The notes below the pieces were generated by a model. The model did no database searches. It was given only the letters and a program-made list of their open reading frames with translations, and had not been told where the DNA came from. The translations under genes and the position numbers were made by a program. DNA of 62,891 nucleotides. It comes from Planctomycetaceae bacterium (GTDB taxonomy: Bacteria > Planctomycetota > Planctomycetia > Pirellulales > Pirellulaceae). Shown piece after piece: positions 47,206-56,735 of this stretch (within the stretch, counting starts at the first letter, position 1; each line of letters starts with the position of its first letter). The stretch covers positions 1 through 62,891 of the forward strand of contig CANHVO010000005.1 of NCBI GenBank assembly GCA_947463915.1, written 5' to 3'.

Positions 47206-48120
47206 ATGTTTGGCTACGCTGGAGAAGAATACGCTAGGTCGCTCACTCAAATCGGCGACGCACTTCCGCTGGCCAAATCGGGTGGCTGGATTCTTACACG
47301 CGGGTTGAATGGAGAACGAGTTCGAGATGCATCGGGTTGTTATCCGTTGTTTAGTTGCAAGGAGTGGAGCCGTTTAGACGACGACTTGCATAATTTACCA
47401 CATGATATCGTTGCCATTTCGTTAGTGGCGGATCCGGCAGCCGAGGTTTCGATTGCTTTGCTTGAAAGGGTTTTTCCAGACGTTTGCTATCACTATAAAG
47501 ATCATTTTTTTGCGGATCTAACCCGACCGCTAACTTCTTTTGTCTCCGACCATCATCAACGCAACGCCAAGCGATCTTCCCAAACGCTTCGAATAGAAAT
47601 GCTTGCCCACCCTGTAGAGCATTTGGCAATCTGGATCGCGTTCTACGATCAGTTGGTTGCTCGACATCAAATCACTGGGCAGGCTGCGTTTTCCAGATGC
47701 TCTTTCGAAAAGCAGTTGCAAGTTCCAGGTATCCGCGCCTACGCTGCCTGGAAAGGGGAGGAAATGGTCGGCATGATCCTTTGGATGGTAACAGCCGAGA
47801 CTGCATACTATCATTTGGCGGCTTACTCCAATGTTGGGTACGAAACCAAGGCGTCGTTCGCTCTTTTCTGGCACTGCTTGGAAGCCTTTGCGGCTGAGGG
47901 AATATCTCGTGCTGCTTTTGGAGGTGGTGCAGGAACGGTCAAATCCAGCGAGGGGCTGAACCGCTTCAAAGCTGGATGGTCCTGTGAGGTTCGTCCTGCC
48001 TACCTTTGTGGGCGAATTTTAGATCGACCGCGTTATCTGGAAATCGTGACGCGATCCGGCCACAACGAGAGTTCCTATTTTCCTGCGTATCGAACACCTC
48101 CTTCTCTCATCGCGGCTTGA
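47206..48120 (+). CDS. FemAB/GNAT-fold acyltransferase
   Basis: A 304-residue soluble protein with the GNAT/FemAB-like layout seen in glycan loci. The N-terminal half contains FADLTRPLTSFVSDHHQRNAKRS, where FemAB-like proteins have an RxxxRK-type segment. The C-terminal half has GIRAYAAWKGEEMVGMILW, then YYHLAAYS and ALFWHCLEAFAAEGISRAAFGG, then SSEGLNRFKAGW. It most likely transfers an acyl or aminoacyl group to a sugar. First gene of the + strand glycan block; the next gene starts 14 nt after its stop. No convincing ribosome binding site. Confidence 0.75.
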   Translation: MFGYAGEEYARSLTQIGDALPLAKSGGWILTRGLNGERVRDASGCYPLFSCKEWSRLDDDLHNLPHDIVAISLVADPAAEVSIALLERVFPDVCYHYKDHFFADLTRPLTSFVSDHHQRNAKRSSQTLRIEMLAHPVEHLAIWIAFYDQLVARHQITGQAAFSRCSFEKQLQVPGIRAYAAWKGEEMVGMILWMVTAETAYYHLAAYSNVGYETKASFALFWHCLEAFAAEGISRAAFGGGAGTVKSSEGLNRFKAGWSCEVRPAYLCGRILDRPRYLEIVTRSGHNESSYFPAYRTPPSLIAA

Positions 48121-48134
48121 ACGTCCTAGAAGTC

Positions 48135-48782
48135 ATGAACGACACCGAAGAATATCTTGAAATTGTAAAGCACTATGAAGCATGCCTCGAGAAATTCGGA
48201 GACACGTTTCGGGGAGTGGATTGGACAAACGAGTTGGATACGGCGACTCGATACCAGGTCATGCTGGATTTAATCAAGCCGAAGCAAGAAAATCGGGAGG
48301 ATATGCCCCCAGTAACACTCCTCGATTTCGGATGTGGCGCGGGGCATTTGTTCGAATACATGCATACAGCGGAACGGAGCGACATCCATTACAGTGGTCT
48401 TGATGCGAGCCCGAAATTTGTCGAACTGTGTCGAAGAAAATTCCCAGAGACGCAATTTCATTGCGTTGATATCCTTCAAAACGACTTGCGGATCAATCAG
48501 GTCGATTACGTCATAATGAATGGTGTTTTTACTGAAAAACGCTCACTCTCCTTCGACGAAATGTTCGCGTACTTTTGTCGCGTCATTCGTCTCGTCTTTC
48601 CTTTGGCTCGTCATGGAATAGCCTTCAATGTGATGTCGAAACATGTCGACTGGGAAAGAGAGGACTTGTTTCATCTGCCTTTCGATACACTAGCTGGATT
48701 TCTAAGAGCAGAGATTAGCCGCAACTATCAGTTCCGCGCTGACTACGGCTTGTACGAATACACCGCGTACGTTTACCGATAG
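48135..48782 (+). CDS. SAM-dependent methyltransferase of glycan locus
   Basis: A 215-residue class I methyltransferase. VTLLDFGCGAGHLFEYM is the SAM-binding loop, followed by HYSGLDASPKFVELCRRKF and FHCVDILQN, with VDYVIMNGVFTEKR at the fourth strand. It probably modifies a nucleotide sugar or nascent glycan. The ATG at 48135 was chosen because the upstream frame overlaps the previous gene. Its stop is 10 nt before the NeuD-like gene, so it is part of the operon. Confidence 0.85.
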   Translation: MNDTEEYLEIVKHYEACLEKFGDTFRGVDWTNELDTATRYQVMLDLIKPKQENREDMPPVTLLDFGCGAGHLFEYMHTAERSDIHYSGLDASPKFVELCRRKFPETQFHCVDILQNDLRINQVDYVIMNGVFTEKRSLSFDEMFAYFCRVIRLVFPLARHGIAFNVMSKHVDWEREDLFHLPFDTLAGFLRAEISRNYQFRADYGLYEYTAYVYR

Positions 48783-48792
48783 GAAGATCGAT

Positions 48793-49455
48793 ATGGCCAA
48801 GGTTGTGATTTTCGGCGTTCGCGATTTTGCGTCGCTTGCGCACTATTATCTGCGGACCGATTCCGAACATGACGTTGTGGCGTTCACGACACACCGTGCT
48901 TTCCTGCCAGAAGTGCCCACATTTGAAGGGTTGCCGGTAGTACCGATGGACGAGCTGAGCAGTCGCTATCCGACAGATCAGTTTTGTGCTTTCGCACCGA
49001 TGTCCCACTCCAAAATGAACAGGGTGCGCGAAGCGGTATACCAAGAACTCAAAAGCATCGGGTACACTCTGATTAGTTACGTGAGCAGTCGAGCAACGTG
49101 TTTAAACGAGGGCGCAATAGGTGACAATTGTTTTATCTTAGAAAACAATACCATCCAACCATTTGTATCCATCGGCAATAATGTGGTTCTTTGGAGCGGC
49201 AACCATATAGGGCATCATAGTTGCATCAAGGATCACTGTTTCTTCACATCCCATGTGGTGCTTTCGGGGCACTGCGTCGTCGAACCTTACTGCTTTCTTG
49301 GCGTGAACGCGACGATCCGAGATCAACTGACGCTCGCAGAAGGCTCATTAATCGGCATGAGCGCCATCATCACGAAGGAGACCGAAGCCTGGTCTGTCTA
49401 CAAAGCGGATGGTTCGCGAGCGTCAAAGGTCTCGAGCAAGGACTTGGATTTCTAA
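48793..49455 (+). CDS. NeuD/PglD-like sugar O- or N-acetyltransferase
   Basis: A 220-residue protein with an N-terminal PglD-like Rossmann half (MAKVVIFGVRDFASLAHYYL, DHDVVAF-like) and a C-terminal left-handed beta-helix of hexapeptide repeats (IGDNCFILENNTIQPFVSIGNNVVLWSGNHIGHHS, then VVEPYCFLGVNATI). The histidine pair in GNHIGHH fits the catalytic base position. It acetylates a sugar from acetyl-CoA, probably an amino sugar made by the neighbouring DegT enzyme. AGGA upstream overlaps the previous stop. Confidence 0.85.
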   Translation: MAKVVIFGVRDFASLAHYYLRTDSEHDVVAFTTHRAFLPEVPTFEGLPVVPMDELSSRYPTDQFCAFAPMSHSKMNRVREAVYQELKSIGYTLISYVSSRATCLNEGAIGDNCFILENNTIQPFVSIGNNVVLWSGNHIGHHSCIKDHCFFTSHVVLSGHCVVEPYCFLGVNATIRDQLTLAEGSLIGMSAIITKETEAWSVYKADGSRASKVSSKDLDF

Positions 49456-49457
49456 CC

Positions 49458-50402
49458 ATGCTGCAAGATTGGAAGAAACATAAGCTTCTCTTTCGACCAA
49501 GTGGCGAACTCGCCTGGATGCGAACCCACGCGCAGGTGCCGACTCCATTTTGGACAATCGATCGAAAACTAAGAATCTATTTCGGTACTCGCGATGCAGA
49601 AAATCGGACGTTGACGGTATTTTTGGAATTGGATTCAGGATCGCCAACTGAAGTATTGCGAGTTCATGATGTTCCCGTGCTTCCGCTTGGGGCGCTTGGC
49701 TGCTTTGACGATGTTGGCGTAATGCCGGGTAGCTTGGTTGCGACCGAAAGCAAGACATACTTTTACTATACTGGTTGGAATACGAGCACGACTGTCCCTT
49801 ATCGGTTGTCGATCGGTCTTGCAATAAGCGATGATGGTGGACAGACCTTTCATCGGCCGTTCGATGGGCCGATTCTCGATCGCACACCGCGTGAGCCGTA
49901 CTTTTGCAGTTCGCCATGCGTACTGAGAGATGGAGGGATGTGGAGGATGTGGTATCACTCAGCGACGGAGTGGCTGCAGGTTCGTGGTCGCGCCGAGCCA
50001 CGATATCTCGTTCGTTATGCTGAATCAAATGACGGTTTCGAGTGGCGACGCTCCGGTGAGATTGCTGTCGGTTATGCGAGTTCAGAAGAAGCGATCGCCC
50101 GTCCATGGGTCGTCAAGGACGATTCTGGATACCGAATGTGGTTTAGCACTCGATCGATTCGAGATTATCGCAGTGTGCAGCAACAAAGTTATAGGATTGG
50201 ATATGCCGAGTCCACCGATGGGATTGCCTGGCAACGAAGGGATGAATGTGCGCAGCTCTCTGTCAGCACGACTGGCTGGGATAGCGAGATGATTGCTTAC
50301 CCCACCGTGTTTGACGTCGAAAATCGTCGCTATGTACTCTACAACGGCAACGGCTTTGGAGCATCAGGATTTGGAATCGCCGAATTAAGGAATGTGGCAT
50401 GA
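49458..50402 (+). CDS. Five-bladed beta-propeller glycosidase-like protein
   Basis: A 314-residue protein with the repeated sandwich of GH43/GH32/GH130-type propellers: WTIDRKLRIYFGTRDAENR, FDDVGVMPGSLVATESKTYFYYTGW, RLSIGLAISDDGGQTFHR, and SSPCVLRDGGMWRMWYHS. Then YRIGYAESTDGIAWQRR and AYPTVFDVENRRYVLYNGNGFG. No signal peptide, so it is probably cytoplasmic. In polysaccharide loci such proteins often resemble glycosidases without being demonstrated to be active. It starts 2 nt after the NeuD-like stop and overlaps the next gene by 4 nt (ATGA), so translation is coupled. Confidence 0.75.
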   Translation: MLQDWKKHKLLFRPSGELAWMRTHAQVPTPFWTIDRKLRIYFGTRDAENRTLTVFLELDSGSPTEVLRVHDVPVLPLGALGCFDDVGVMPGSLVATESKTYFYYTGWNTSTTVPYRLSIGLAISDDGGQTFHRPFDGPILDRTPREPYFCSSPCVLRDGGMWRMWYHSATEWLQVRGRAEPRYLVRYAESNDGFEWRRSGEIAVGYASSEEAIARPWVVKDDSGYRMWFSTRSIRDYRSVQQQSYRIGYAESTDGIAWQRRDECAQLSVSTTGWDSEMIAYPTVFDVENRRYVLYNGNGFGASGFGIAELRNVA

Positions 50403-51640
50403 AAAAAACGAACTACAGTGAGCACAATAGATTGCCGGCTTTTGCCGAACCGTTGCACGTAGGCCGCCCAAACATCGGTGACGTCGCTGAAATACATCGA
50501 CGAATCGATGAGATATTCCAGCGTCGATGGCTTTCCAACGATGGAGTGGTGGTGCAGGAATTCGAACGCGAGGTTGCCTCGACTGTTGGCGTAAAACATT
50601 GTTTGGCAGTATGCAATGCAACGGTCGGGTTGGAAATTGCCTACAAAGCCGCAGGGCTTTCCGGTGAAGTCATCGTTCCTGCGAATACGTTTGTCGCGAC
50701 GGTGCACGCGTTGCAATGGCAAGGCATCACGCCCATCTTTTGCGATATTGATCCGCACACACACAATCTCGATCCAGACCATGTGGAAGAATTGATAACG
50801 GACAAAACGACGGGCATTGTCGGTGTGCATCTTTGGGGACGACCTTGTCAAGTTGCGGCACTGGAAGATATCGCCGACAGATACGATCTGCGGCTAATCT
50901 TTGATGCGGCGCACGCATTCGGTTGTTCTCTAGATGGGCGAATGATCGGCGGATTTGGTACAGCCGAAGTCTTTAGCTTCCATGCCACCAAGTTTGTGAG
51001 TTGTGGAGAAGGTGGGGCGATCGTCACGAACGACGATGACTTTGCGACGCGAGTGCGACAGATGCGCAGTTTTGGCTTCAAAGGTAGCGACAATATTGTC
51101 AGCGTCGGCACCAACGGAAAAATGTGCGAATTCCCGGCTGCCGTTGGTTTGTCATCGCTGAAAGCAATGAACGATTTCGTCAAAACAAACGAATGCAACT
51201 ATCATGCGTACAAGCGGGCTCTATCGCACATTCCAGGAATCAATATTCTGCCCTATGACTTGCTCGAACGGAACAATTTTCAGTATGTCGTGCTGGACAT
51301 TGACGAGAACGAATCGAGGCTAAGCCGCGACCAATGGTTACAAGTCCTGCACGCCGAAAATGTCCTAGCGCGACGTTATTTCTTTCCTGGAGTCCACCGG
51401 ATGGAGCCCTATCGTACGCGAGATCCATTCGCCATCCGTCGGTTGCCGGTAACAGAATCCATTTTAAAGCGAGTTCTCGTGCTGCCGTCTGGAACTGCCG
51501 TCGGAACTGCCGAGATAGAAACCATCGGAGAGATCTTTTCACAAGCAAGTGAATCCGCGGCGAAATTGCGAACGCAATTTCCAGCCATGCTTCCATTGCC
51601 TACGCAACCCCTTGCCCCGCAGAAACGGAAGGCTGCCTAA
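50399..51640 (+). CDS. DegT/DnrJ/EryC1-family sugar aminotransferase
   Basis: PLP-dependent enzyme that puts an amino group on a nucleotide-linked keto sugar. A 413-residue protein with CNATVGLEIAYKAAGL, VPANTFVATVHALQW, the PLP-pyridine Asp in LIFDAAHAFGCSLDG, and the Schiff-base Lys198 in SFHATKFVSCGEGG. It then has MRSFGFKG and EFPAAVGLSSL. With RmlA and NeuD-like genes nearby, a dTDP-acetamido-dideoxyhexose is a reasonable product. AAGGA precedes the ATG. Specific position of amination is unknown. Confidence 0.92.
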   Translation: MKKTNYSEHNRLPAFAEPLHVGRPNIGDVAEIHRRIDEIFQRRWLSNDGVVVQEFEREVASTVGVKHCLAVCNATVGLEIAYKAAGLSGEVIVPANTFVATVHALQWQGITPIFCDIDPHTHNLDPDHVEELITDKTTGIVGVHLWGRPCQVAALEDIADRYDLRLIFDAAHAFGCSLDGRMIGGFGTAEVFSFHATKFVSCGEGGAIVTNDDDFATRVRQMRSFGFKGSDNIVSVGTNGKMCEFPAAVGLSSLKAMNDFVKTNECNYHAYKRALSHIPGINILPYDLLERNNFQYVVLDIDENESRLSRDQWLQVLHAENVLARRYFFPGVHRMEPYRTRDPFAIRRLPVTESILKRVLVLPSGTAVGTAEIETIGEIFSQASESAAKLRTQFPAMLPLPTQPLAPQKRKAA

Positions 51641-52711
51641 ATGGATTCGACTCAAGATGTGATCGCGCCGAAGGTCAGCGTGTTGATGTTGACCTATAAC
51701 CATGAACGCTTTATCGCCCAAGCGGTCGAAAGCGTCCTTGCGCAGGAGACTTCGTTTCCGATCGAGATCGTTGTTGGCGAAGACTGCTCGACCGACCGAA
51801 CGCGAGAGATACTTCTGAAATTGCAACAATCGCATCCCGGAACGATCCGCCTGCTATTTCGAGAGAAAAACTTAGGCCCGCAAAAGAATTATGCGAGCAC
51901 TTTTGCAGCCTGTACCGGCCAGTACATCGCGATGCTCGAAGGGGACGATTACTGGACAAACCCGAAGAAGCTTCAAAAGCAAGTCGATGCACTTGATGCA
52001 CACCCGGAATGGTCTGTTTGCTTTCATATCACGCGACGCGTGTACGATGACGGTTCGAAAGAACCAGAGCTTTACCCAGCGAATTGGACCAAGGAAGTGG
52101 CTACCGTTCACGATCTGTTCCAGGGAAATCTCTTTAACACCTGTTCCCAAGTTTTTCGCAACCGTCTGTTTGGCGCATTGCCTTCTTGGCTTCTAGAAGT
52201 TGAACCTGGTGATTGGATTACGAACATTCTTAATGCCGATTGCGGTCCAGTCGGTTGTATACTCGAAGTTATGGCTGACTACCGAATTCATTCGCAAGGG
52301 CTCTGGTCCTCCAAGGGAAGAGCCTATCAGTTGCGGGAGATCCTTCGCGCACTATCGCGACTCGATCATCACTTCCAAGGGAAATACCGCGAACCTATCG
52401 ATCAATATCGCATCAACCTCGTGAATAGTCTTGTCGCAGAGGTCGAGTCATTAACCAATCATTTGTCGTCGGTAGCTGCAACGAAAAACAACGATTCGCA
52501 AATACCAGATTCAGCACCAACGGCATTGATGATCGACAATGCTATTCCTTCAATCTCAATCGAGACGCCCGACGCAATTGTGACCGTTTTCAAAACTCGT
52601 TCGGCGCTTGCAGAAATCGGTCGCAAAATGATGCGTCCAATGGAGAATTCGGTGCGGCGTGCCCGCCGATTCATCAGCAAATCCGGCCAGCATTCACAAC
52701 CCGAAGCGTGA
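51641..52711 (+). CDS. GT2 glycosyltransferase
   Basis: A 356-residue inverting glycosyltransferase of the GT-A fold. PKVSVLMLTYNHERFIAQAVESVL, then VVGEDCSTDRTREIL, then MLEGDDYWTNPKKLQKQ, with the DD of the metal site. Start follows directly on the previous stop; GGAAGG is upstream. The C-terminal 100 residues are Ser/Ala-rich and less conserved. The last codons (PEA then TGA) lie inside a dispersed repeat that also appears at 26560, so the original end may have been different. Last gene of the block. Confidence 0.9.
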   Translation: MDSTQDVIAPKVSVLMLTYNHERFIAQAVESVLAQETSFPIEIVVGEDCSTDRTREILLKLQQSHPGTIRLLFREKNLGPQKNYASTFAACTGQYIAMLEGDDYWTNPKKLQKQVDALDAHPEWSVCFHITRRVYDDGSKEPELYPANWTKEVATVHDLFQGNLFNTCSQVFRNRLFGALPSWLLEVEPGDWITNILNADCGPVGCILEVMADYRIHSQGLWSSKGRAYQLREILRALSRLDHHFQGKYREPIDQYRINLVNSLVAEVESLTNHLSSVAATKNNDSQIPDSAPTALMIDNAIPSISIETPDAIVTVFKTRSALAEIGRKMMRPMENSVRRARRFISKSGQHSQPEA

Positions 52712-52873
52712 CGGCTTGTTGATTTAATACTTTTCAAATGAATTTCGTTTAACAGTCAGCCGTAAGCGTACTGGCAAAGCCGCCAAATACGCCTTCGACT
52801 GACTGTTAAGCGACGAAATCAACATGCCCGTTATTGAGGGATTTCATGCCCCTCGCTCACGCTTCGGGTTGGG
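52702..52873. repeat. Dispersed palindromic element, copy B
   Basis: CTTGTTGATTTAATACTTTT (52715 onwards) is the complement of the element at 26560. Here it is followed by GTCAGCC...CGACTGACTG hairpin arms and the right outer piece CCCCTCGCTCACGCTTCGGG, ending about 52873. Its left border overlaps the stop of the GT2 gene. No coding sequence in the gap to 52905. Confidence 0.75.
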
Positions 52874-52905
52874 ATGTGCCTTTCGCCCAAGCGAAACGAG
52901 TTAGC

Positions 52906-54021
52906 TCATTCAACGCGTGCGAAAAGAACAGTTTCTTCCGCGTGGATAGTAAAATGCCGCAGGTAGAATCGGTATCCCAGTCCGAGTGATTCAATGTACT
53001 GCGGAATGGTCCAATAGTCTTCGAAATTGTGATAAACCGTGATTGCCAATTTTGGCTTGAATTTTTTCAGTACAGCCTCAGCCCCTCGAAGCGCTTCAAG
53101 TTCCGAGCCCTCTATATCCATTTTGATAAAGTCAACGCGTTCGAAGTCCTGATTCACCACATCATCAATACACATCGTCTCGATGGATGAACCTTTTGGA
53201 CTGTTTGCCGGCAATTCGATAGACGTTCCGGGGGCGACTGACGTTCCCGGACCGCGCTCCGTTACCTCCAGCTTCTCTCCACTTCGAGACCAGACTGCAT
53301 TTCGAAATAAACGTATGCGGTGGGACAGTTCTGGATTGAGTGCAACGTTCTTCTCGAATATTTCCAGATTTGAAGGCAAAAACTCAAACGACGCTACGCG
53401 CCCTTTGGGTCCTGCTAGATGAGCAAAGTACAACGCGGTATCACCCCAGCATCCCCCAGCATCGATTACGTAATCTCCGTCTGTGCACACAATCGATCCA
53501 TTGGACGTCACGCAACGATACTGTTGTTCAATGTAGTCGATAACGACACCTAGCGGAGTAAAGAACATCTTGATTGGGTAACCGATCGAAGAAAAGTCCG
53601 CCTTGGTCAGCTTCCAACCCATGAAGCCAGATTCAATTTGCTCACCACCGACAAACAGTTTTTCCGCGGTCTCAAGCCATTTCCAGTGTTCTGGGCAATT
53701 CGTTGGGAGCTTGATTCTACGATGACCTAATGCACGAAAGGCCGTCAACTGCACAAGAAGATAACGCGATTCGGAGTCCGACAACTTTGAGTGAATCCAC
53801 TCCAATTCTTTCATGTAGGGCTCCGCAAACATCAATGCGGATTGAACTACCTGGCGCGCCTCATCCTTTGAGAAAAACCCAACCTTTGCAAGTAGTTTTG
53901 GAAGAGTTTTTCGGCCCAAATCCTTGGGCTTAGGGCCAAACCTAGCTTCATCGAAATTGTCTTCGAAGTCCGCTTCAATCGCGTTAGCAACGACGCTTAC
54001 GTAGTCTGAAAAAAAACTCAT
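52906..54021 (-). CDS. FkbM-family methyltransferase
   Basis: A 371-residue methyltransferase. The first 130 residues are helical and not recognised. From about 155 on, the FkbM core: GDYVIDAGGCWGDTALYFAHLAG, then GRVASFEFLPSNLEIFEKNVALNP. Then SSIETMCIDDVVN and VDFIKMDIEGSELEALRGAEAVL, then LAITVYHNFEDYWTIPQYIE. FkbM enzymes methylate hydroxyl groups of glycans or other acceptors. It stands alone on the minus strand between repeat B and rfbA. Acceptor unknown. Confidence 0.88.
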   Translation of the reverse strand: MSFFSDYVSVVANAIEADFEDNFDEARFGPKPKDLGRKTLPKLLAKVGFFSKDEARQVVQSALMFAEPYMKELEWIHSKLSDSESRYLLVQLTAFRALGHRRIKLPTNCPEHWKWLETAEKLFVGGEQIESGFMGWKLTKADFSSIGYPIKMFFTPLGVVIDYIEQQYRCVTSNGSIVCTDGDYVIDAGGCWGDTALYFAHLAGPKGRVASFEFLPSNLEIFEKNVALNPELSHRIRLFRNAVWSRSGEKLEVTERGPGTSVAPGTSIELPANSPKGSSIETMCIDDVVNQDFERVDFIKMDIEGSELEALRGAEAVLKKFKPKLAITVYHNFEDYWTIPQYIESLGLGYRFYLRHFTIHAEETVLFARVE

Positions 54022-54199
54022 GCGATCCCGTCCATTTTGGAGTAGCGTCGATCCAATCCACGATTCGGCTTAATTTGCCGCTCACCTGTAGATGCAAGAT
54101 AGGCTGTAACTGATTTGTGATCAATACGTGGCAAAGTCATTCAATTTCGTAACAACTAGTCCCTACCAGAGCGTACCGAACCCAGCCCATCCAGCCCAC

Positions 54200-54218
54200 A
54201 AAAGCGGATCCGCCTTTT
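54200..54218 (-). terminator. Possible terminator after rfbA
   Basis: A near-perfect palindrome, AAAAGCGGATCCGCCTTTT, sits 28 nt past the rfbA stop. Read on the minus strand it has A and T runs at the ends but a minimal loop, so terminator activity is uncertain. Confidence 0.35.
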
Positions 54219-54245
54219 ACGAGAGTTTGCAATCGGTGAGCCGAG

Positions 54246-55103
54246 CTATTCGATCGCACGCAAGTAGTCTCGATACTCGTTGATGTAACATTCCGCCAGT
54301 CGCTGCAACTGGGGCTTGTCGATAAATCCACAAACGTAAGCGATCTCCTCAGGGCAAGCAATTTTCAGACCGTGCCTCTTTTCAATTGCAGCAACGAAGT
54401 TGCATGCGTCCAGCATCGAGTCCTTGGTTCCCGTGTCAAGCCAAGCGAAACCGCGTGAAAACAACTCTACCGACAACTCGCCCCTCACCAAGTAATCTCG
54501 TATGACATCCGTAATCTCCAATTCACCTCGCATAGAAGGTTTCTGCTTGGCCGCGATCTCAACAACTCGATTGTCGAAAAAGTACAAACCCGTCACTGCA
54601 AAATTGGACTTTGGCTCCTTTGGCTTTTCTTCAATTGAGATGACTTTCCCGTTTTCGCCAAACTCCACGACACCATATCGCTCTGGATCGTTCACCCGGT
54701 AGCCAAAGATCGTGGCGCCAGTCTCTTTGCGAGCTGCGTCGTAAAGTGTTTTTCGAAATCCTTGACCGTAAAAAATATTGTCGCCGAGTATCAATGCGAC
54801 CCGATCATCTCCGATAAACTCGCGGCCAATGAGAAACGCTTGTGATAGCCCCTCTGGTTTTGGTTGTTCGGCAAATTGAAAACGCATTCCCCATTGAGTA
54901 CCATCGCCGAGCAATCGTTGAAACGACGGCAAATCATTTGGAGTGGAAATGATTAGGACTTCGCGAATCCCTGCCAGCATCAAGGTTGACAGCGGATAGT
55001 AAATCATCGGCTTATCATAAATCGGCAGCAATTGCTTGCTGACTGCGCGCGTGATGGGGTGCAGTCGCGCGCCGGATCCGCCCGCAAGAACGATTCCTTT
55101 CAT
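54246..55103 (-). CDS. rfbA: Glucose-1-phosphate thymidylyltransferase RmlA
   Basis: Makes dTDP-glucose from glucose-1-phosphate and dTTP, the entry step to dTDP-deoxy and amino sugars. The 285-residue product from the second ATG has [20 protein letters not shown] (nucleotide-binding GxGxR), [65 protein letters not shown] and AWLDTGT. The family N-terminus and GGAA spacing favour the ATG at 55103; one more ATG lies 12 nt upstream. RmlB/C/D were not found in this window, though the DegT and epimerase genes may act downstream of it. Confidence 0.95.
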   Translation of the reverse strand: MKGIVLAGGSGARLHPITRAVSKQLLPIYDKPMIYYPLSTLMLAGIREVLIISTPNDLPSFQRLLGDGTQWGMRFQFAEQPKPEGLSQAFLIGREFIGDDRVALILGDNIFYGQGFRKTLYDAARKETGATIFGYRVNDPERYGVVEFGENGKVISIEEKPKEPKSNFAVTGLYFFDNRVVEIAAKQKPSMRGELEITDVIRDYLVRGELSVELFSRGFAWLDTGTKDSMLDACNFVAAIEKRHGLKIACPEEIAYVCGFIDKPQLQRLAECYINEYRDYLRAIE

Positions 55104-55516
55104 ATTGTTTTCCATCGTGAAATGAGGATGAGAAGTTAAAGACTAGAGTTCTACGTCATGACAAGGACTGCCGTCTAGTCTAGTGCTTGACGCTCGATCG
55201 GAACACAAGGTTGGACTTGCCCTCCAGTCTTTGAGGGAACAACGATTACCGGCATAAGTCAGGCAATCAATCTGTCCTTCTTCAACTGGTTGCAATACGA
55301 TACATCCGAAAGCCAGAGTTGTATAAGGGATTCGAATTCTCGCGGAAAGTTTAGGCATGCGATCGTTGCTTTCATTGACAAACGATCAACTGCGAACTTG
55401 GCTAATATGAGGGGGTAGCGAAATTGAGGTTGACCCCGTGCACGCGTTACCGTTAACTTTGACATGTTTACAATGATGGATTTTTGATCATTTACGACAT
55501 TTACTCCAAGTAGAAT
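55104..55516. other. Divergent intergenic region
   Basis: A 413-nt gap between rfbA (minus) and the GT8-like gene (plus); it must contain both promoters. No repeat or RNA gene recognised. Confidence 0.45.
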
Positions 55517-56725
55517 GTGGAGAGATCGCCCTTGGAAGCACTCGGGAAAAATTCGGAGCCTTTTCCGCAACGTGCAATCCTAACTGTGGTCACCCTGAGC
55601 CACCTGAAATACGCTTTGACTCTGGCTCGAAGCTGCTTGGCTCAGGAACCTCAATGCACCTTCTATATTGCCGTTGTCGATTGCTTGTCGAAATCAGATC
55701 TTCAAGAGAGATCGCGAAATTCAACGAAGAGTCTAGCCTCGATCCGCTGGCTAACCATTGAAGAATTGCACTTGCCAGATTGGCAGCGCATGGCGTTTCA
55801 ATACACTCCTTTCGAGTTCGTTTGTGCATGCAAACCCTTCGCGATGCTAGCTGGGCGGCGACTTGGTCATACCGATTTGGTTTATCTCGATGCGGATATG
55901 TGGCTTTATCAACCGATGGACGAGGTTTGGGAGGAGCTGAAAACCTCGCTGGTGCTCCTGACGCCGCATCTCGTCCAGCCTTTGCCTGACGACGGGGAGT
56001 TCCCTTCCGAATCGGAATACTTACGTTGCGGGACGTTCAACGGAGGTTTCATCGCGATCCACGGAAGTGCGGACGGGGATTCGATGCTGGAATGGTGGTG
56101 TAGGCGAATGGCCAACGACTGCATCGTCGACATCATGGGCGGAATATTTGTCGACCAAAAATGGCTCAATTTGGTGCCAGGCCTTTTCCCAAGCGTCAAG
56201 TCGCTTCGGCATCCAGGGTATAACGCTGGCCACTGGTCCCTCTCTCAATCGTCAATCGAAAAAAGGGTCGATGGTCATTTTTTCATTGGCGATAGTCCGC
56301 TAGTGCTGTTTCACTTTAGTAAATTCCTTCCAGAAGATCCTTACTCCTTTGAGCGTCAACAAAGCCGAGTCAAGCTAAAGAAAATGCCGGCGTTGAAGCC
56401 ACTCATGGAAGGCTATTGGCGCGAACTTGACCAAACAAAGTCCACACCAGTCAGTTCCGGAAGTCGTTTCGATAGACTGAGTTGCGGAACGGTCATCGAA
56501 CCTAGTTGGAGAGAAGCGATTCGACGAGGGCACGCGTCGCTTCGAGATATCGCGGATCCGTTTGATTCAAGTGCCACCCCCAGCCTCGTAGAACGCTATC
56601 GTCAATTGGAAAGCGAGTCTTCCGACTGGCGAGTGGATTGGAAGTATGCAAAAAAACGGTCGAAATGGTCAAAAGCTTGGAAGAAGTTTCGTAGACGCAT
56701 TTTCGATTGGTGGAGTCACCGCTGA
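55517..56725 (+). CDS. GT8-like glycosyltransferase
   Basis: A 402-residue protein with ILTVVTLSHLKYALTLARSC at the N-terminus, then YLDADMWLYQPMDEVW, where DxD is the metal/donor motif. Then GGFIAIHGSADGDSMLEWW, then GIFVDQKWLNLVPGLFPSV and GYNAGHWSLSQ. These fit a retaining GT8-like nucleotide-sugar-binding fold. The C-terminus is basic. The start is uncertain: GTG at 55517, or TTG at 55532 with GGAGAG upstream. It is convergent with the GT4 gene (10-nt gap). Confidence 0.7.
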   Translation: MERSPLEALGKNSEPFPQRAILTVVTLSHLKYALTLARSCLAQEPQCTFYIAVVDCLSKSDLQERSRNSTKSLASIRWLTIEELHLPDWQRMAFQYTPFEFVCACKPFAMLAGRRLGHTDLVYLDADMWLYQPMDEVWEELKTSLVLLTPHLVQPLPDDGEFPSESEYLRCGTFNGGFIAIHGSADGDSMLEWWCRRMANDCIVDIMGGIFVDQKWLNLVPGLFPSVKSLRHPGYNAGHWSLSQSSIEKRVDGHFFIGDSPLVLFHFSKFLPEDPYSFERQQSRVKLKKMPALKPLMEGYWRELDQTKSTPVSSGSRFDRLSCGTVIEPSWREAIRRGHASLRDIADPFDSSATPSLVERYRQLESESSDWRVDWKYAKKRSKWSKAWKKFRRRIFDWWSHR

Positions 56726-56735
56726 GGGGAACCAA

